Assembly (NCBI GenBank): GCA_018648945.1
Contig: JABGQJ010000487.1
Span: 1-6,036 of the forward strand
Source: Victivallales bacterium
Lineage (GTDB): Bacteria > Verrucomicrobiota > Lentisphaeria > Oligosphaerales > Lenti-02
DNA length: 6,036 nucleotides
Direction of reading: 5' to 3'
Shown here: one piece after another, positions 1 to 6,036 of the stretch
How the letters are laid out: every line of letters begins with the position of its first letter
Position numbering within the stretch: the first letter of the stretch is position 1
Translations under genes and position numbers: made by a program
Notes under the pieces: generated by a model
Told to the model about the DNA's origin: nothing
What the model saw: the letters and a program-made list of their open reading frames with translations, nothing else
Database searches by the model: none

Positions 1-2514
1 GGCTTCCAGGCGCTTGCGGTGGGCATTGACCTGAGCGACCTGGGCTACAAGCTGGACCAGGCGGCGACAGGTCTGTTCCTGCAGTCCGTGGTGGGAAGGC
101 AGTCCTTCGACCCCGCCGCTGTGTTGGGACTACCTGCGCCGCTGCCGGAGAATCTGCTGGCGAAGGAGCCGCTACCCAAGGCATTCCAGGCCGAACAGAC
201 GCCGCTGCTGGCAGCCGCCCTGGCCAGCGAGGCGGGCGCCTTCGAGGAGATCATCTTTGCCCAGCGGGTGTCGGGCCGCGACCATTGGTACGGCAACTTC
301 GGGCACTACTGCGAGACCGAATCGCCCTACTCGCGGGGTGCGCTTACCATCGAGGGCGACATGCGCTACGCCTTTGCCCCCGGCGGCCGGCTCTGTCGCT
401 ACAACCTCCGGACGGGGGAGCTGCGTGTCTTGCTGGACGATCCGGAGGGAGGCATCCGCGATCCCAATCTGAGCTACGACGCGCAGAAGGTCCTCTTCTC
501 CTACCGCCGGGGGCCGAGCAAGAGTTTCCACCTCTACGAGATCGGGATCGACGGCGAGGGTCTGCGGCAACTGACCGATGGTCCGGACAACGACATCGAG
601 CCAGTCTATCTGCCGGACGGCAACATCATGTTCTGCTCCAGCCGCTGCCACCGCTACGTGCCCTGCTGGCGGACCCAGGTGGCCACGCTCTACCGCTGCG
701 ACGCGGATGGCGGCAACATCCGCATGATCTCCAACAACGCCGAGCAGGAGAATACCCCGTGGCCGTTGCCCGACGGGCGCGTGCTCTACATGCGCTGGGA
801 GTATGTGGACCGTAACCAGATGCTCTACCACCACCTGTGGACCGTCAACCCCGACGGAACGAATCACGCGGTCTACTGGGGCAACAACACCCCGTCGCCT
901 GGTGCCGTGTTGGATGCGCGCGTGCTGCCCGACGGCCAGCGCATCATCGGTACGCTGAGTTCCTGCCACGACCGGCCGTGGGGTGCGCTCGGCCTCATCG
1001 ACCGCCGGATCGGGATCGATGGCCCTCGCCCCATCGTCCACACCTGGCCCGCCAGCGCCCGCCAGTTGGCCGGCAAGGGCAATTACGACATGTTCAAGAA
1101 GGTGCGCCCCCGCTACGAGGATCCCTATCCGCTGACCGACGACCTGTTTCTCTGTGCCCGGACTCTGGATGCAGGTGGCGGCGAGGAGACCGGCATTTTC
1201 GTGGTGGATACCTTCGGCAACGAGGCCCTCCTGCGGCGCGAGGCCCCGGGCTGCTACGATCCCATGCCCTTGGCTCCGCGTTCACGCCCGCCAGTGATCC
1301 CGGCGCGGCGCGGCTACGAGCGCCCAACTGGGCGTTTCTACGTGAACAATGTCTACCAGGGCAGCCATCTCAATGGCGTGAAGCGGGGCGAGGTGAAGTT
1401 CCTGCGCGTGGTGGCATCCCCCGAGAAGCGGTTCTGGACCCATCCATCCTGGGGTGGGCAGGGGGTCCATTGCCCGGCGGTGAATTGGCATTCTTTCGAG
1501 GTGAAACGCGTCCTTGGCACGGTGCCCGTCGAGGCCGATGGCTCTGCCCACTTCGAAGTCCCGGCGGATACGTATGTCTACTTCCAACTCCTCGACGAGA
1601 ATGGCATGATGGTGCAATCCATGCGTAGCGGCACGCTGGTCCAGGCTGGCGAGACGACCGGCTGCGTGGGCTGCCACGAGAAGCGCCTCGAAGCGCCGCC
1701 GCCCGTCGCCAAGGTGGCCCCCGAGGCGGTCACCCGGCCACCATCGACCCTCGCTGGTTGGTACGGTGCGCCGCGCAACTTCAACTACCTGGCGGAGGTG
1801 CAGCCCGTGTTCGACCGGCATTGCATGCGTTGCCACGACTTCGGCAAACCGGCTGGCAAGAAACTACTGCTGGCCGGGGACCGGGAGCTCACCTTCAATG
1901 CCTCCTATGTGGACCTCTGGCGCACGAAGGCGGTGCGTTGTATCGGCGGCGGGCCGGCCCAAGTCCAGCAGGCTCGTTCCTGGGGTTCCCACGCGAGCCC
2001 CTTGGTCCAGGCAATCCGCAAGGGGCACAAGGGCGTGAAGCTCTCTCCCGAGGAATTCGCCCGGGTCGTCACCTGGATCGATATCAACGGTCCCTACTAC
2101 CCCACCTACGCCTCGGCATACCCGGCCAATCTGGCTGGCCGCTCCCCTCTGGACGGCACGCAGGTCAAACGCCTCACGGAACTGACTAAGATCCCCTTCG
2201 CCGGGTTGGCCAGCTACAGCCGGAAGCAGCGCGCCAAGGTCAGCTTCGACCGTCCCGAACTGAGCCCTTGTCTAGCGGGCCTGCCGGACAAGACGGCCCC
2301 GGCCTATCTGGAGGCCCTCGGCATCCTCCAGGCTGGGGCCAAGGTGCTAGCCGGACGGCCTCGCGGTGACATGCCCGGTTTCCTGGCCTGTCCCGTGGAC
2401 CAAGGCCGTGAGAGAAAATACGCGGCGCGACAACAGGAGGAAACCCGTTTCCGCGCCGCTATCGTGAACGGCAGGAAGGCCTACGATCCCCGCCCGAAGG
2501 CGACGGGGGAGTAG
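1..2514 (+). CDS. HzsA-like diheme c-type cytochrome with TolB-like beta-propeller (5' partial)
   Basis: The reading frame is open to the window edge, so the true start and an expected export signal lie upstream. GTG at 19 is only the first possible start inside the window, and residues are numbered from it. Residues about 100-410 carry TolB/WD40-like propeller repeats (for example DGEGLRQLTDGPDNDIEP followed by YLPDG near 178-201). Residues about 430-560 resemble the middle domain of hydrazine synthase alpha: YFQLLDENGMMVQSMRS leads into the first haem site CVGCH (549-553). A cytochrome-like C-terminal domain has the second haem site CMRCH (602-606), possible distal histidines at 658 and 670, and TWIDINGPYYPTY from 685. 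A conserved tail follows (SFDRPELSPCL from 742). From family knowledge it is periplasmic or extracytoplasmic and redox-active. True hydrazine synthesis is unlikely: no HzsB/HzsC partner is visible and Leu stands four residues after the first CXXCH. The substrate is unknown. Confidence 0.85.
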   Translation, partial: GFQALAVGIDLSDLGYKLDQAATGLFLQSVVGRQSFDPAAVLGLPAPLPENLLAKEPLPKAFQAEQTPLLAAALASEAGAFEEIIFAQRVSGRDHWYGNFGHYCETESPYSRGALTIEGDMRYAFAPGGRLCRYNLRTGELRVLLDDPEGGIRDPNLSYDAQKVLFSYRRGPSKSFHLYEIGIDGEGLRQLTDGPDNDIEPVYLPDGNIMFCSSRCHRYVPCWRTQVATLYRCDADGGNIRMISNNAEQENTPWPLPDGRVLYMRWEYVDRNQMLYHHLWTVNPDGTNHAVYWGNNTPSPGAVLDARVLPDGQRIIGTLSSCHDRPWGALGLIDRRIGIDGPRPIVHTWPASARQLAGKGNYDMFKKVRPRYEDPYPLTDDLFLCARTLDAGGGEETGIFVVDTFGNEALLRREAPGCYDPMPLAPRSRPPVIPARRGYERPTGRFYVNNVYQGSHLNGVKRGEVKFLRVVASPEKRFWTHPSWGGQGVHCPAVNWHSFEVKRVLGTVPVEADGSAHFEVPADTYVYFQLLDENGMMVQSMRSGTLVQAGETTGCVGCHEKRLEAPPPVAKVAPEAVTRPPSTLAGWYGAPRNFNYLAEVQPVFDRHCMRCHDFGKPAGKKLLLAGDRELTFNASYVDLWRTKAVRCIGGGPAQVQQARSWGSHASPLVQAIRKGHKGVKLSPEEFARVVTWIDINGPYYPTYASAYPANLAGRSPLDGTQVKRLTELTKIPFAGLASYSRKQRAKVSFDRPELSPCLAGLPDKTAPAYLEALGILQAGAKVLAGRPRGDMPGFLACPVDQGRERKYAARQQEETRFRAAIVNGRKAYDPRPKATGE

Positions 2515-2682
2515 AGCGCGCTGGCGGCTCCCAGATGGGTGACCAGGAAGCCCGTCAGGGCCTCGCCCCCTGCGGATCTTGCGCGAGTGCAATAGCCCCC
2601 TTCCGCGCATGCGCAACCGGAGCTCAACCGTTCGTTCTGTCTTCAGCTCCAGCCCCACCCTATGCGGGCCTGTCAGGTGGCT

Positions 2683-2767
2683 GTTGCATCCGCCAGCAGC
2701 CGAACTACCTTTCAAAAGCTTGCCGGGGCATTCCGCTCCACAAGCCAACCACCCCTTGGAGCCGCAC
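2683..2767 (+). promoter_or_regulatory. Leader of small secreted protein A, shared with the second copy
   Basis: Three blocks here recur in the same order before the paralogue at 3483: GTTGCATCCG (2683-2692), CATTCCGCTC (2729-2738) and TTGGAG (2756-2761). The last is a ribosome binding site six bases before the ATG at 2768. A possible promoter is TTGCAT (2684-2689), then 16 bases, then TACCTT (2706-2711). The other copy has TTGCAT, 16 bases and TAGTTT. The match to the sigma-70 -10 consensus is weak, so the conserved blocks are observed but the promoter reading is inference. They could equally be an operator or simply duplicated sequence. Confidence 0.45.
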
Positions 2768-3115
2768 ATGGTCCGCCGTCCCGCGATATTGCTGGTTGCA
2801 GTGTCCGTGTTTCTCTGCAGTGCGCAGTCCGGGCACGCATTCACCCCGGAAGTAGCTGCGGGTGCCGCCGCCGCGAAGGTGGCCCCCAAGGTGCTGAAGA
2901 CAGCGGCGAAGACCCTGGCCGAGATCCCTGGCGCCATTGGGCAGACACTCTACCTGCCCCTCGGCCTTGTGGAGACCGCACTGTGCCCCCTTCCCGGCCC
3001 CACGCTTGCCGGGGGGCTCAAGAAAGCGGCGAAGGGCATCCAAGGACCGTTCAAGCTCCTGGGGAGTCTTGTGAAGCTGCCGTTCTCCCTGGCTGGCGCC
3101 GCAGTGGGGAAGTGA
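2768..3115 (+). CDS. Small secreted lysine-rich protein A (tandem paralogue, unknown family)
   Basis: I do not recognise this 115-residue protein. The ATG at 2768 is chosen over upstream in-frame starts because TTGGAG lies six bases before it, a typical signal peptide begins exactly there, and the paralogue starts with the same residues. MVRR is followed by a hydrophobic stretch (about 6-17) and SGHA before FTPE, suggesting signal peptidase I cleavage after residue 24. The C at 17 lies in VFLC, a poor lipobox, so a lipoprotein is less likely. The mature part (about 91 aa) has ten Lys, no Arg and three acidic residues, and is rich in Ala, Gly, Leu and Pro. Its core is GQTLYLPLGLVETALCPLPG (58-77), followed by a Gly/Lys segment, GGLKKAAKGIQGPFKLLG (82-99), then KLPFSL. 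The single mature Cys (73) is Ser in the paralogue, so no conserved disulfide. Export to the periplasm, envelope or medium is inferred. The role is unknown. Confidence 0.75.
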   Translation: MVRRPAILLVAVSVFLCSAQSGHAFTPEVAAGAAAAKVAPKVLKTAAKTLAEIPGAIGQTLYLPLGLVETALCPLPGPTLAGGLKKAAKGIQGPFKLLGSLVKLPFSLAGAAVGK

Positions 3116-3394
3116 GCTCGGTCCCTGGAGTCAAGGCGGACCACGGACCAGAAGGACGTGGCACTGAGGCTTGCACAGTTCATCGCAACATTGGCTGTGA
3201 AAAGACGTCGGCTCGCAGGACATTGCGCGGATGCCTGGGCGGATCTCCCGATGGGGATGGACTGGCCCGGGAGACTTGTCAGAACAGAGAGCGCACCAGC
3301 CAGACCGAGAATATCAGAAGACAACAACAAGCGCCATATGACGACTGTTTTGTCGCCATGCCGAACCGAAGGTCTCCCCCCGATCCGACGTGCC
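3116..3394 (+). other. Non-coding spacer between the two paralogues
   Basis: No convincing gene is seen in these 279 bases, which continue into the leader at 3395. An ATG frame from 3158 runs into the paralogue in another frame and gives an Arg-rich, low-complexity product with no recognisable motif. One modest inverted repeat is present: TCTCCCG (3244-3250) and CGGGAGA (3268-3274), seven pairs around a 17-base loop and no T-run, so it is not a standard terminator. The first part of the spacer does not visibly resemble the 2515-2682 spacer before copy A. Confidence 0.5.
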
Positions 3395-3482
3395 GTTGCA
3401 TCCGGGCGAGGGAGAGCTAGTTTTCGGGGTCGTTCGGGACATTCCGCTCGTTCTCTACGCCGACCGCCTGTTGGAGTGTTGC
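3395..3482 (+). promoter_or_regulatory. Leader of small secreted protein B, shared with the first copy
   Basis: This repeats the block order seen before copy A: GTTGCATCCG (3395-3404), CATTCCGCTC (3440-3449) and TTGGAG (3471-3476), which again lies six bases before ATG. The first two blocks start 45 bases apart here and 46 in copy A. Sequence between blocks has diverged. A candidate promoter is TTGCAT (3396-3401), a 16-base gap and TAGTTT (3418-3423), in the same geometry as the first copy. The conservation suggests that the regulatory region was duplicated with the gene. Promoter function is inference. Confidence 0.45.
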
Positions 3483-3842
3483 ATGGTCCGTCGTTCCGCG
3501 ATGTTGCTGGCTGCTGTGTTGGTGTTCCTCTGCTGGGCAGACACCGGCCATGCAGTCACGCCTGAGGTGACCGCTGGCATCGCCGCTGTGAAGGCCGCCC
3601 CAGAGCTACTCAAGACAGCGAAGGATCTTGCTGCAATACCAGCCGCCGTCGGGCAGACACTGTTCCTGCCGCTTGGGCTGGTCGAGACCGTTCTGTCGCC
3701 ACTGCCTGGCTTCAAATTCGTCGGGGGGCTGAAGAAGGTCGTCAAAGGTATCAAAGGCCCATTCAAGCTCCTGGGGACCTGCCTGAAGCTCCCGCTGTCC
3801 CTGGTCGATGTCGCAGGCAAGGCAGTGGAGGCCGTCCCCTGA
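3483..3842 (+). CDS. Small secreted lysine-rich protein B (tandem paralogue, unknown family)
   Basis: This 119-residue protein aligns end to end with protein A with a single one-residue gap; I count about 76 identities over 115 positions by eye. The ATG at 3483 is preferred over in-frame ATG 3390 because of TTGGAG six bases before it and the shared MVRR signal peptide start. The predicted signal peptide ends at TGHA (residue 24), before VTPE. The mature protein has eleven Lys, no Arg and six acidic residues. It keeps GQTLFLPLGLVET (57-69), SPLPG (72-76) and GGLKKVVKGIKGPFKLLG (81-98). Its only mature Cys (100) does not match the Cys of A. The C-terminus is four residues longer, ending VEAVP. 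Most nucleotide differences in the core are synonymous. It lies 46 bases before the next gene with no evident terminator, so it could be co-transcribed with it. Function is unknown; an envelope protein, a secreted effector or a membrane-active peptide are all possible. Confidence 0.75.
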   Translation: MVRRSAMLLAAVLVFLCWADTGHAVTPEVTAGIAAVKAAPELLKTAKDLAAIPAAVGQTLFLPLGLVETVLSPLPGFKFVGGLKKVVKGIKGPFKLLGTCLKLPLSLVDVAGKAVEAVP

Positions 3843-3873
3843 CAGAGATCAAGCACGGCGGTACACTGCATCC

Positions 3874-3882
3874 GGAGGAAGG
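3874..3882 (+). promoter_or_regulatory. Ribosome binding site fixing the start at 3889
   Basis: GGAGGAAGG ends six bases before ATG 3889. It decides that start over the longer in-frame ATG at 3808, which would overlap the coding end of protein B and add 27 residues of low-complexity, Arg-rich sequence. Confidence 0.7.
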
Positions 3883-3888
3883 TCAACG

Positions 3889-4818
3889 ATGAAGCTTGCT
3901 GAACTGGTGGAACTGTGTGAGCGGACCCACCGCCGCTATCACGTGGTTGGGGACGACTCCTTTGCCGTGTTGGCGGCCCTCGATGTGGAGGGGCGCCTGT
4001 TCGCGGCGCTGGACGGGGAGCTGGTGCATCTCGTGCGAACCGCGGCGTTCCTGGGGACCTCGACTCGGGACACGTATCTCAATCCTGGCGGCGATGGGCT
4101 CTGGCCCGCCCCCGAGGGGTCTCGCGTGGGCTACGAATACGCCACCGGGACCTGGCGCGTGCCGCCCGGCCTGACGGGAGCCCGCTACGCCGTGCTGCAC
4201 TCCACGAACAGAAGCGTGACCATCCGCGCGGAGATCGATCTGATCACCAGCGAAGGACTGGGAGTCCCCACCGCCTTCGAGCGTGATGTATGTCTCGACG
4301 GGCAAGCGATGGTGGTGACCGAGACCATCGAGTACCTCGGGCCGCGCGAGCTGCCGGCAGACCGCTGCCGGCTGGCCCCCTGGTCGCTGGCCCAGTTCAC
4401 CGGTGGCCCGGGCTGTGTAGCCCGCTTCCCCGACGCGGGGGTGGGGACGCTCCGTGATCTCTACGATCCGAGCGACGCTTGTCGGTGCAAGGCGGGCAGT
4501 TGCTGGCAGACCGCCACCGATGGCTCGGCCCGCTACCAGATCGGCCTTTCCCCTGCCGTCTCCTGGGTCGAGATGCGGAACCCCGTGGATGGCTTGCGCG
4601 TGCGTCGTACGTCGGAGCCTTTGCCCGAGGGGCAGCGGTTCATCGACATCACCGACTTGCCGCCGAGGGAGGAATTGGCCGGAGCGCCCGTGCGCTTCAG
4701 TGTCTACAGCGATACGAGCGGCTTCCTGGAGCTCGAGGTCGCGGGTGGTTGCCCGGACGTCTTGCGTCCCGGCGACCGCCTTTCCGTGACGGCACGTACT
4801 GAGTTCGAACGTAGCTAA
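3889..4818 (+). CDS. Probable galactose-mutarotase-fold protein (DUF4380-like)
   Basis: The product is 309 residues, close to the usual length of DUF4380-type and related aldose-epimerase-like proteins. The start at 3889 follows a strong ribosome binding site. Family-like features are LNPGGDGLWPAPEG (64-77), which resembles the GGD-LWPAP signature, TWRVPPG (88-94), a beta-rich middle with VTETIEYLGPRELPADRC (143-160), the following LAPWSLAQF (162-170), and a C-terminal LELEVAGGCPDVLRPGD (280-296). There is no signal peptide, so it is expected in the cytoplasm. Cys198, 200 and 205 are clustered (CRCKAGSC) and could bind metal, but this is speculative. In this fold, enzymes bind or interconvert sugar anomers; catalytic residues cannot be assigned from the sequence alone. 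It ends 11 bases before a Gfo/Idh/MocA oxidoreductase, so both probably form one transcription unit acting on a carbohydrate. Family assignment is from remembered motifs and moderately sure. Confidence 0.6.
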   Translation: MKLAELVELCERTHRRYHVVGDDSFAVLAALDVEGRLFAALDGELVHLVRTAAFLGTSTRDTYLNPGGDGLWPAPEGSRVGYEYATGTWRVPPGLTGARYAVLHSTNRSVTIRAEIDLITSEGLGVPTAFERDVCLDGQAMVVTETIEYLGPRELPADRCRLAPWSLAQFTGGPGCVARFPDAGVGTLRDLYDPSDACRCKAGSCWQTATDGSARYQIGLSPAVSWVEMRNPVDGLRVRRTSEPLPEGQRFIDITDLPPREELAGAPVRFSVYSDTSGFLELEVAGGCPDVLRPGDRLSVTARTEFERS

Positions 4819-4824
4819 GGAGAT
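4817..4824 (+). promoter_or_regulatory. Ribosome binding site overlapping the upstream stop codon
   Basis: AAGGAGAT overlaps the last two bases of the TAA stop (4816-4818) of the mutarotase-like gene and lies five bases before ATG 4830. This supports coupled translation of the two genes and fixes the oxidoreductase start. Confidence 0.75.
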
Positions 4825-4829
4825 ATTCG

Positions 4830-5849
4830 ATGCTAAACGTTGGTGTGATTGGTTGTGGTGGTCGTGGCAAGGGACATGCAGCCAAGCTCAAGGCCATGCC
4901 CGAGGTGAACCTGGCATGGGTCTGCGATATCATCCCAGACAAGGCCGACGAACTGGGTGCGCAGCATGGTGTGCCGGCGATCTACGACTTCCATGGGGGG
5001 CTCGATCAGGTCGATGTGATCTGGGATGCCACTCGTCCCTGGGAGCGGTGTGATATCGTGGTGGACTGCGCCGCTGCTGGCAAGCACATCTTCTCGGAGA
5101 AGCCGATCGCCCTTGATCTGGCCACCGCGGATCGCTACGTCACGGCCATTGAGCAGGCGGGCGTCAAGAACTCTTTCTGCTATTCCCTCCACTTCACCAA
5201 CCCCTACAAGCTCGCCAAGGCAATCTTCGCCAGCGGCGAACTGGGCCGGCTGGTCAGCGTCTGGACCAAGCGCTACATGCCCACCGATATGCGCCCTCGG
5301 TGGTATGGCGACCAAAGCAAGAGTGGCGGCATCATGCTTGATTTCGCCAGCCATGATCTCGACCTCCTGTGTGCGTTCGGGGGGCGGCCGAAGACCATCT
5401 TCGGTTGCACCGACCGCGTCCGCGAGAATATCCAGGCTGACGACCACGGCCAAGGCGTGCTTGTCTTCGACGAAGGCATGGGCACGAGCGAAGTCAGTTG
5501 GTGGTCCCCCGCCGGGATGAGCGCCTTTGGCGTCGTGGGCAGCAAGGGCAGTGTCATTGCCGACGGTTCTGGCACGCTACGCAAGTGCATCGATGGCCAG
5601 AAGGCGGAAGTGCTGGACGTCAATGCCAGCAGCAACGTGGATCTCGCTGGCAATATCGGCGAACGCGCAGGCGCAGGCCGCGTGATCAACCTGGCCGACC
5701 GTGAGGAGACGCCTGAGGAGCACTTCATCCGCTGCGTCATTGAAGACCGCGAGCCCATCGTGACTCCCTACATGGCCCGCCAAGTCCTCGAGGTCGTCAT
5801 CGCGATCCGCGAAAGTGCCGCCACTGGTCAGGCCGTCAACCTGCCGTAG
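4830..5849 (+). CDS. Gfo/Idh/MocA family NAD(P)-dependent oxidoreductase
   Basis: This complete 339-residue protein is of normal family length. Residues 3-13 form the first Rossmann strand and nucleotide-binding turn (NVGVIGCGGRG), with an acidic residue at the end of the second strand (VCD, Asp33), which favours NAD(H) over NADP(H). AGKHIFSEKP (83-92) carries the conserved Lys91 of the EKP motif. The C-terminal alpha/beta domain has GGIMLDFASHDLDLL (166-180), with Asp171 and His175 at the places of the usual catalytic residues. GVVGSKGSVIADGSG matches the conserved sheet segment, and TPEEHFIRCVIEDREPIVT the helix and loop near the end. Family enzymes oxidise or reduce sugars, inositols or their derivatives in the cytoplasm; the substrate cannot be read here. 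No signal peptide is present. It is second in an operon with the mutarotase-like gene, and an intrinsic terminator follows 25 bases after the stop. Confidence 0.92.
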   Translation: MLNVGVIGCGGRGKGHAAKLKAMPEVNLAWVCDIIPDKADELGAQHGVPAIYDFHGGLDQVDVIWDATRPWERCDIVVDCAAAGKHIFSEKPIALDLATADRYVTAIEQAGVKNSFCYSLHFTNPYKLAKAIFASGELGRLVSVWTKRYMPTDMRPRWYGDQSKSGGIMLDFASHDLDLLCAFGGRPKTIFGCTDRVRENIQADDHGQGVLVFDEGMGTSEVSWWSPAGMSAFGVVGSKGSVIADGSGTLRKCIDGQKAEVLDVNASSNVDLAGNIGERAGAGRVINLADREETPEEHFIRCVIEDREPIVTPYMARQVLEVVIAIRESAATGQAVNLP

Positions 5850-5874
5850 CCCACGCCCTCGTTTCGCTTCCCCG

Positions 5875-5910
5875 AACCCCCTCTCCGGCTAGCCCGGAAA
5901 GGGGGTTTCT
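5875..5910 (+). terminator. Intrinsic terminator after the oxidoreductase gene
   Basis: AACCCCCT, C and TCCGG (5875-5888) pair with CCGGA, A and AGGGGGTT (5894-5907). This makes 13 base pairs with one mismatch around the five-base loop CTAGC. The run TTTCTGTGTTCT follows, giving a short imperfect T-rich tail. The site is where a terminator of the two-gene operon is expected. Confidence 0.8.
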
Positions 5911-6036
5911 GTGTTCTGGGAGGGGCGATGGCCCCCTGCCGAACGGGGTCTCTGCCTAACCCAACTTCCCCGGCGGCGCGCGAAATCCCGCACGGATGCC
6001 CCGCATTAGTTACTACGAAGCCCATTCGGGTGGACG
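5911..6036. other. Intergenic sequence with no recognisable feature
   Basis: After the terminator I see no gene, RNA or repeat that I can support. A minus-strand frame covers much of it but has no family features and runs across the terminator hairpin into the oxidoreductase end. Any promoter of the next gene would lie here, but none can be identified. Confidence 0.4.

Noticed and set aside
172..1041. Long minus-strand reading frame (289 codons) inside the diheme gene
   Set aside because: It is antisense to a well-supported propeller region, has no recognisable domain, and long antisense frames are common in GC-rich DNA with strong third-position bias.
1282..1836. Minus-strand reading frame of 184 codons opposite the haem-binding region
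   Set aside because: It is the complement of conserved haem-domain codons, with a His/Arg/Ala-rich product and no motif.
2556..2572. CAGGG...CCCTG hairpin in the spacer after the diheme gene, as a terminator
   Set aside because: The stem is five pairs with a C-rich loop and no T-run follows, so it is not convincing as an intrinsic terminator.
2605..2614. Perfect 10-base palindrome GCGCATGCGC
   Set aside because: It is a single short palindrome in GC-rich sequence, with no second copy or nearby promoter to suggest an operator.
3219..3230. GGACATTGCGCG, resembling the CATTCCGCTC block of the leaders, as a possible third degenerate copy
   Set aside because: Only a few bases match, no GTTGCATCCG lies at the expected distance upstream, and no MVRR-like start follows.
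3158..3565. Plus-strand frame of 135 codons across the spacer and the start of protein B
   Set aside because: It overlaps the supported signal peptide of protein B in another frame, and its C-terminal part is an Arg/Pro-rich shadow translation.
5922..5935. GGGGC-GATG-GCCCC hairpin just after the terminator
   Set aside because: It has a five-pair stem without a T-run, probably incidental in GC-rich sequence next to a stronger terminator.
5828..6025. Minus-strand frame of 65 codons at the right end
   Set aside because: It crosses the terminator hairpin and the end of the oxidoreductase gene, and the product has no recognisable features.

Overview
The window is GC-rich bacterial DNA. All credible genes lie on the + strand, with good Shine-Dalgarno sites (GGAG or AAGGAG type). 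It holds five protein genes. In order they are: a large c-type cytochrome/beta-propeller protein of the hydrazine-synthase-alpha-like (HzsA-like) superfamily, cut at its 5' end by the window edge; two tandem paralogous small secreted proteins that I do not recognise; a probable galactose-mutarotase-fold protein (DUF4380-like); and a Gfo/Idh/MocA-family NAD(P)-dependent oxidoreductase closed by a clear intrinsic terminator. HzsA-like diheme proteins together with many Gfo/Idh/MocA and mutarotase-like genes are typical of Planctomycetota, Lentisphaerota/Kiritimatiellota and neighbouring candidate phyla. Placement in or near the PVC group is an inference from gene content, not a direct observation.

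Layout: positions 1-2514 are the diheme protein. Positions 2515-2767 are a non-coding spacer whose last 85 bases form a leader. Positions 2768-3115 are small secreted protein A (115 aa). Positions 3116-3482 are a second non-coding spacer, ending in a leader that shares ordered sequence blocks with the first. Positions 3483-3842 are small secreted protein B (119 aa), about two-thirds identical to A. Positions 3889-4818 are the mutarotase-like protein, and 4830-5849 the oxidoreductase, only 11 bases apart. A strong hairpin at 5875-5910 ends this unit. No gene is visible from there to 6036.

How the parts may work together: the last two genes form a tight operon that could recognise or convert a sugar-type substrate and oxidise or reduce it with a nicotinamide cofactor. 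The diheme protein should act outside the cytoplasm as an electron-transfer or redox protein. The two small proteins are predicted to be exported, lysine-rich and hydrophobic. They were duplicated together with their leader and have since been held under purifying selection, which makes them the most novel part of the window. There are no RNA genes, CRISPR arrays or mobile elements that I can support.
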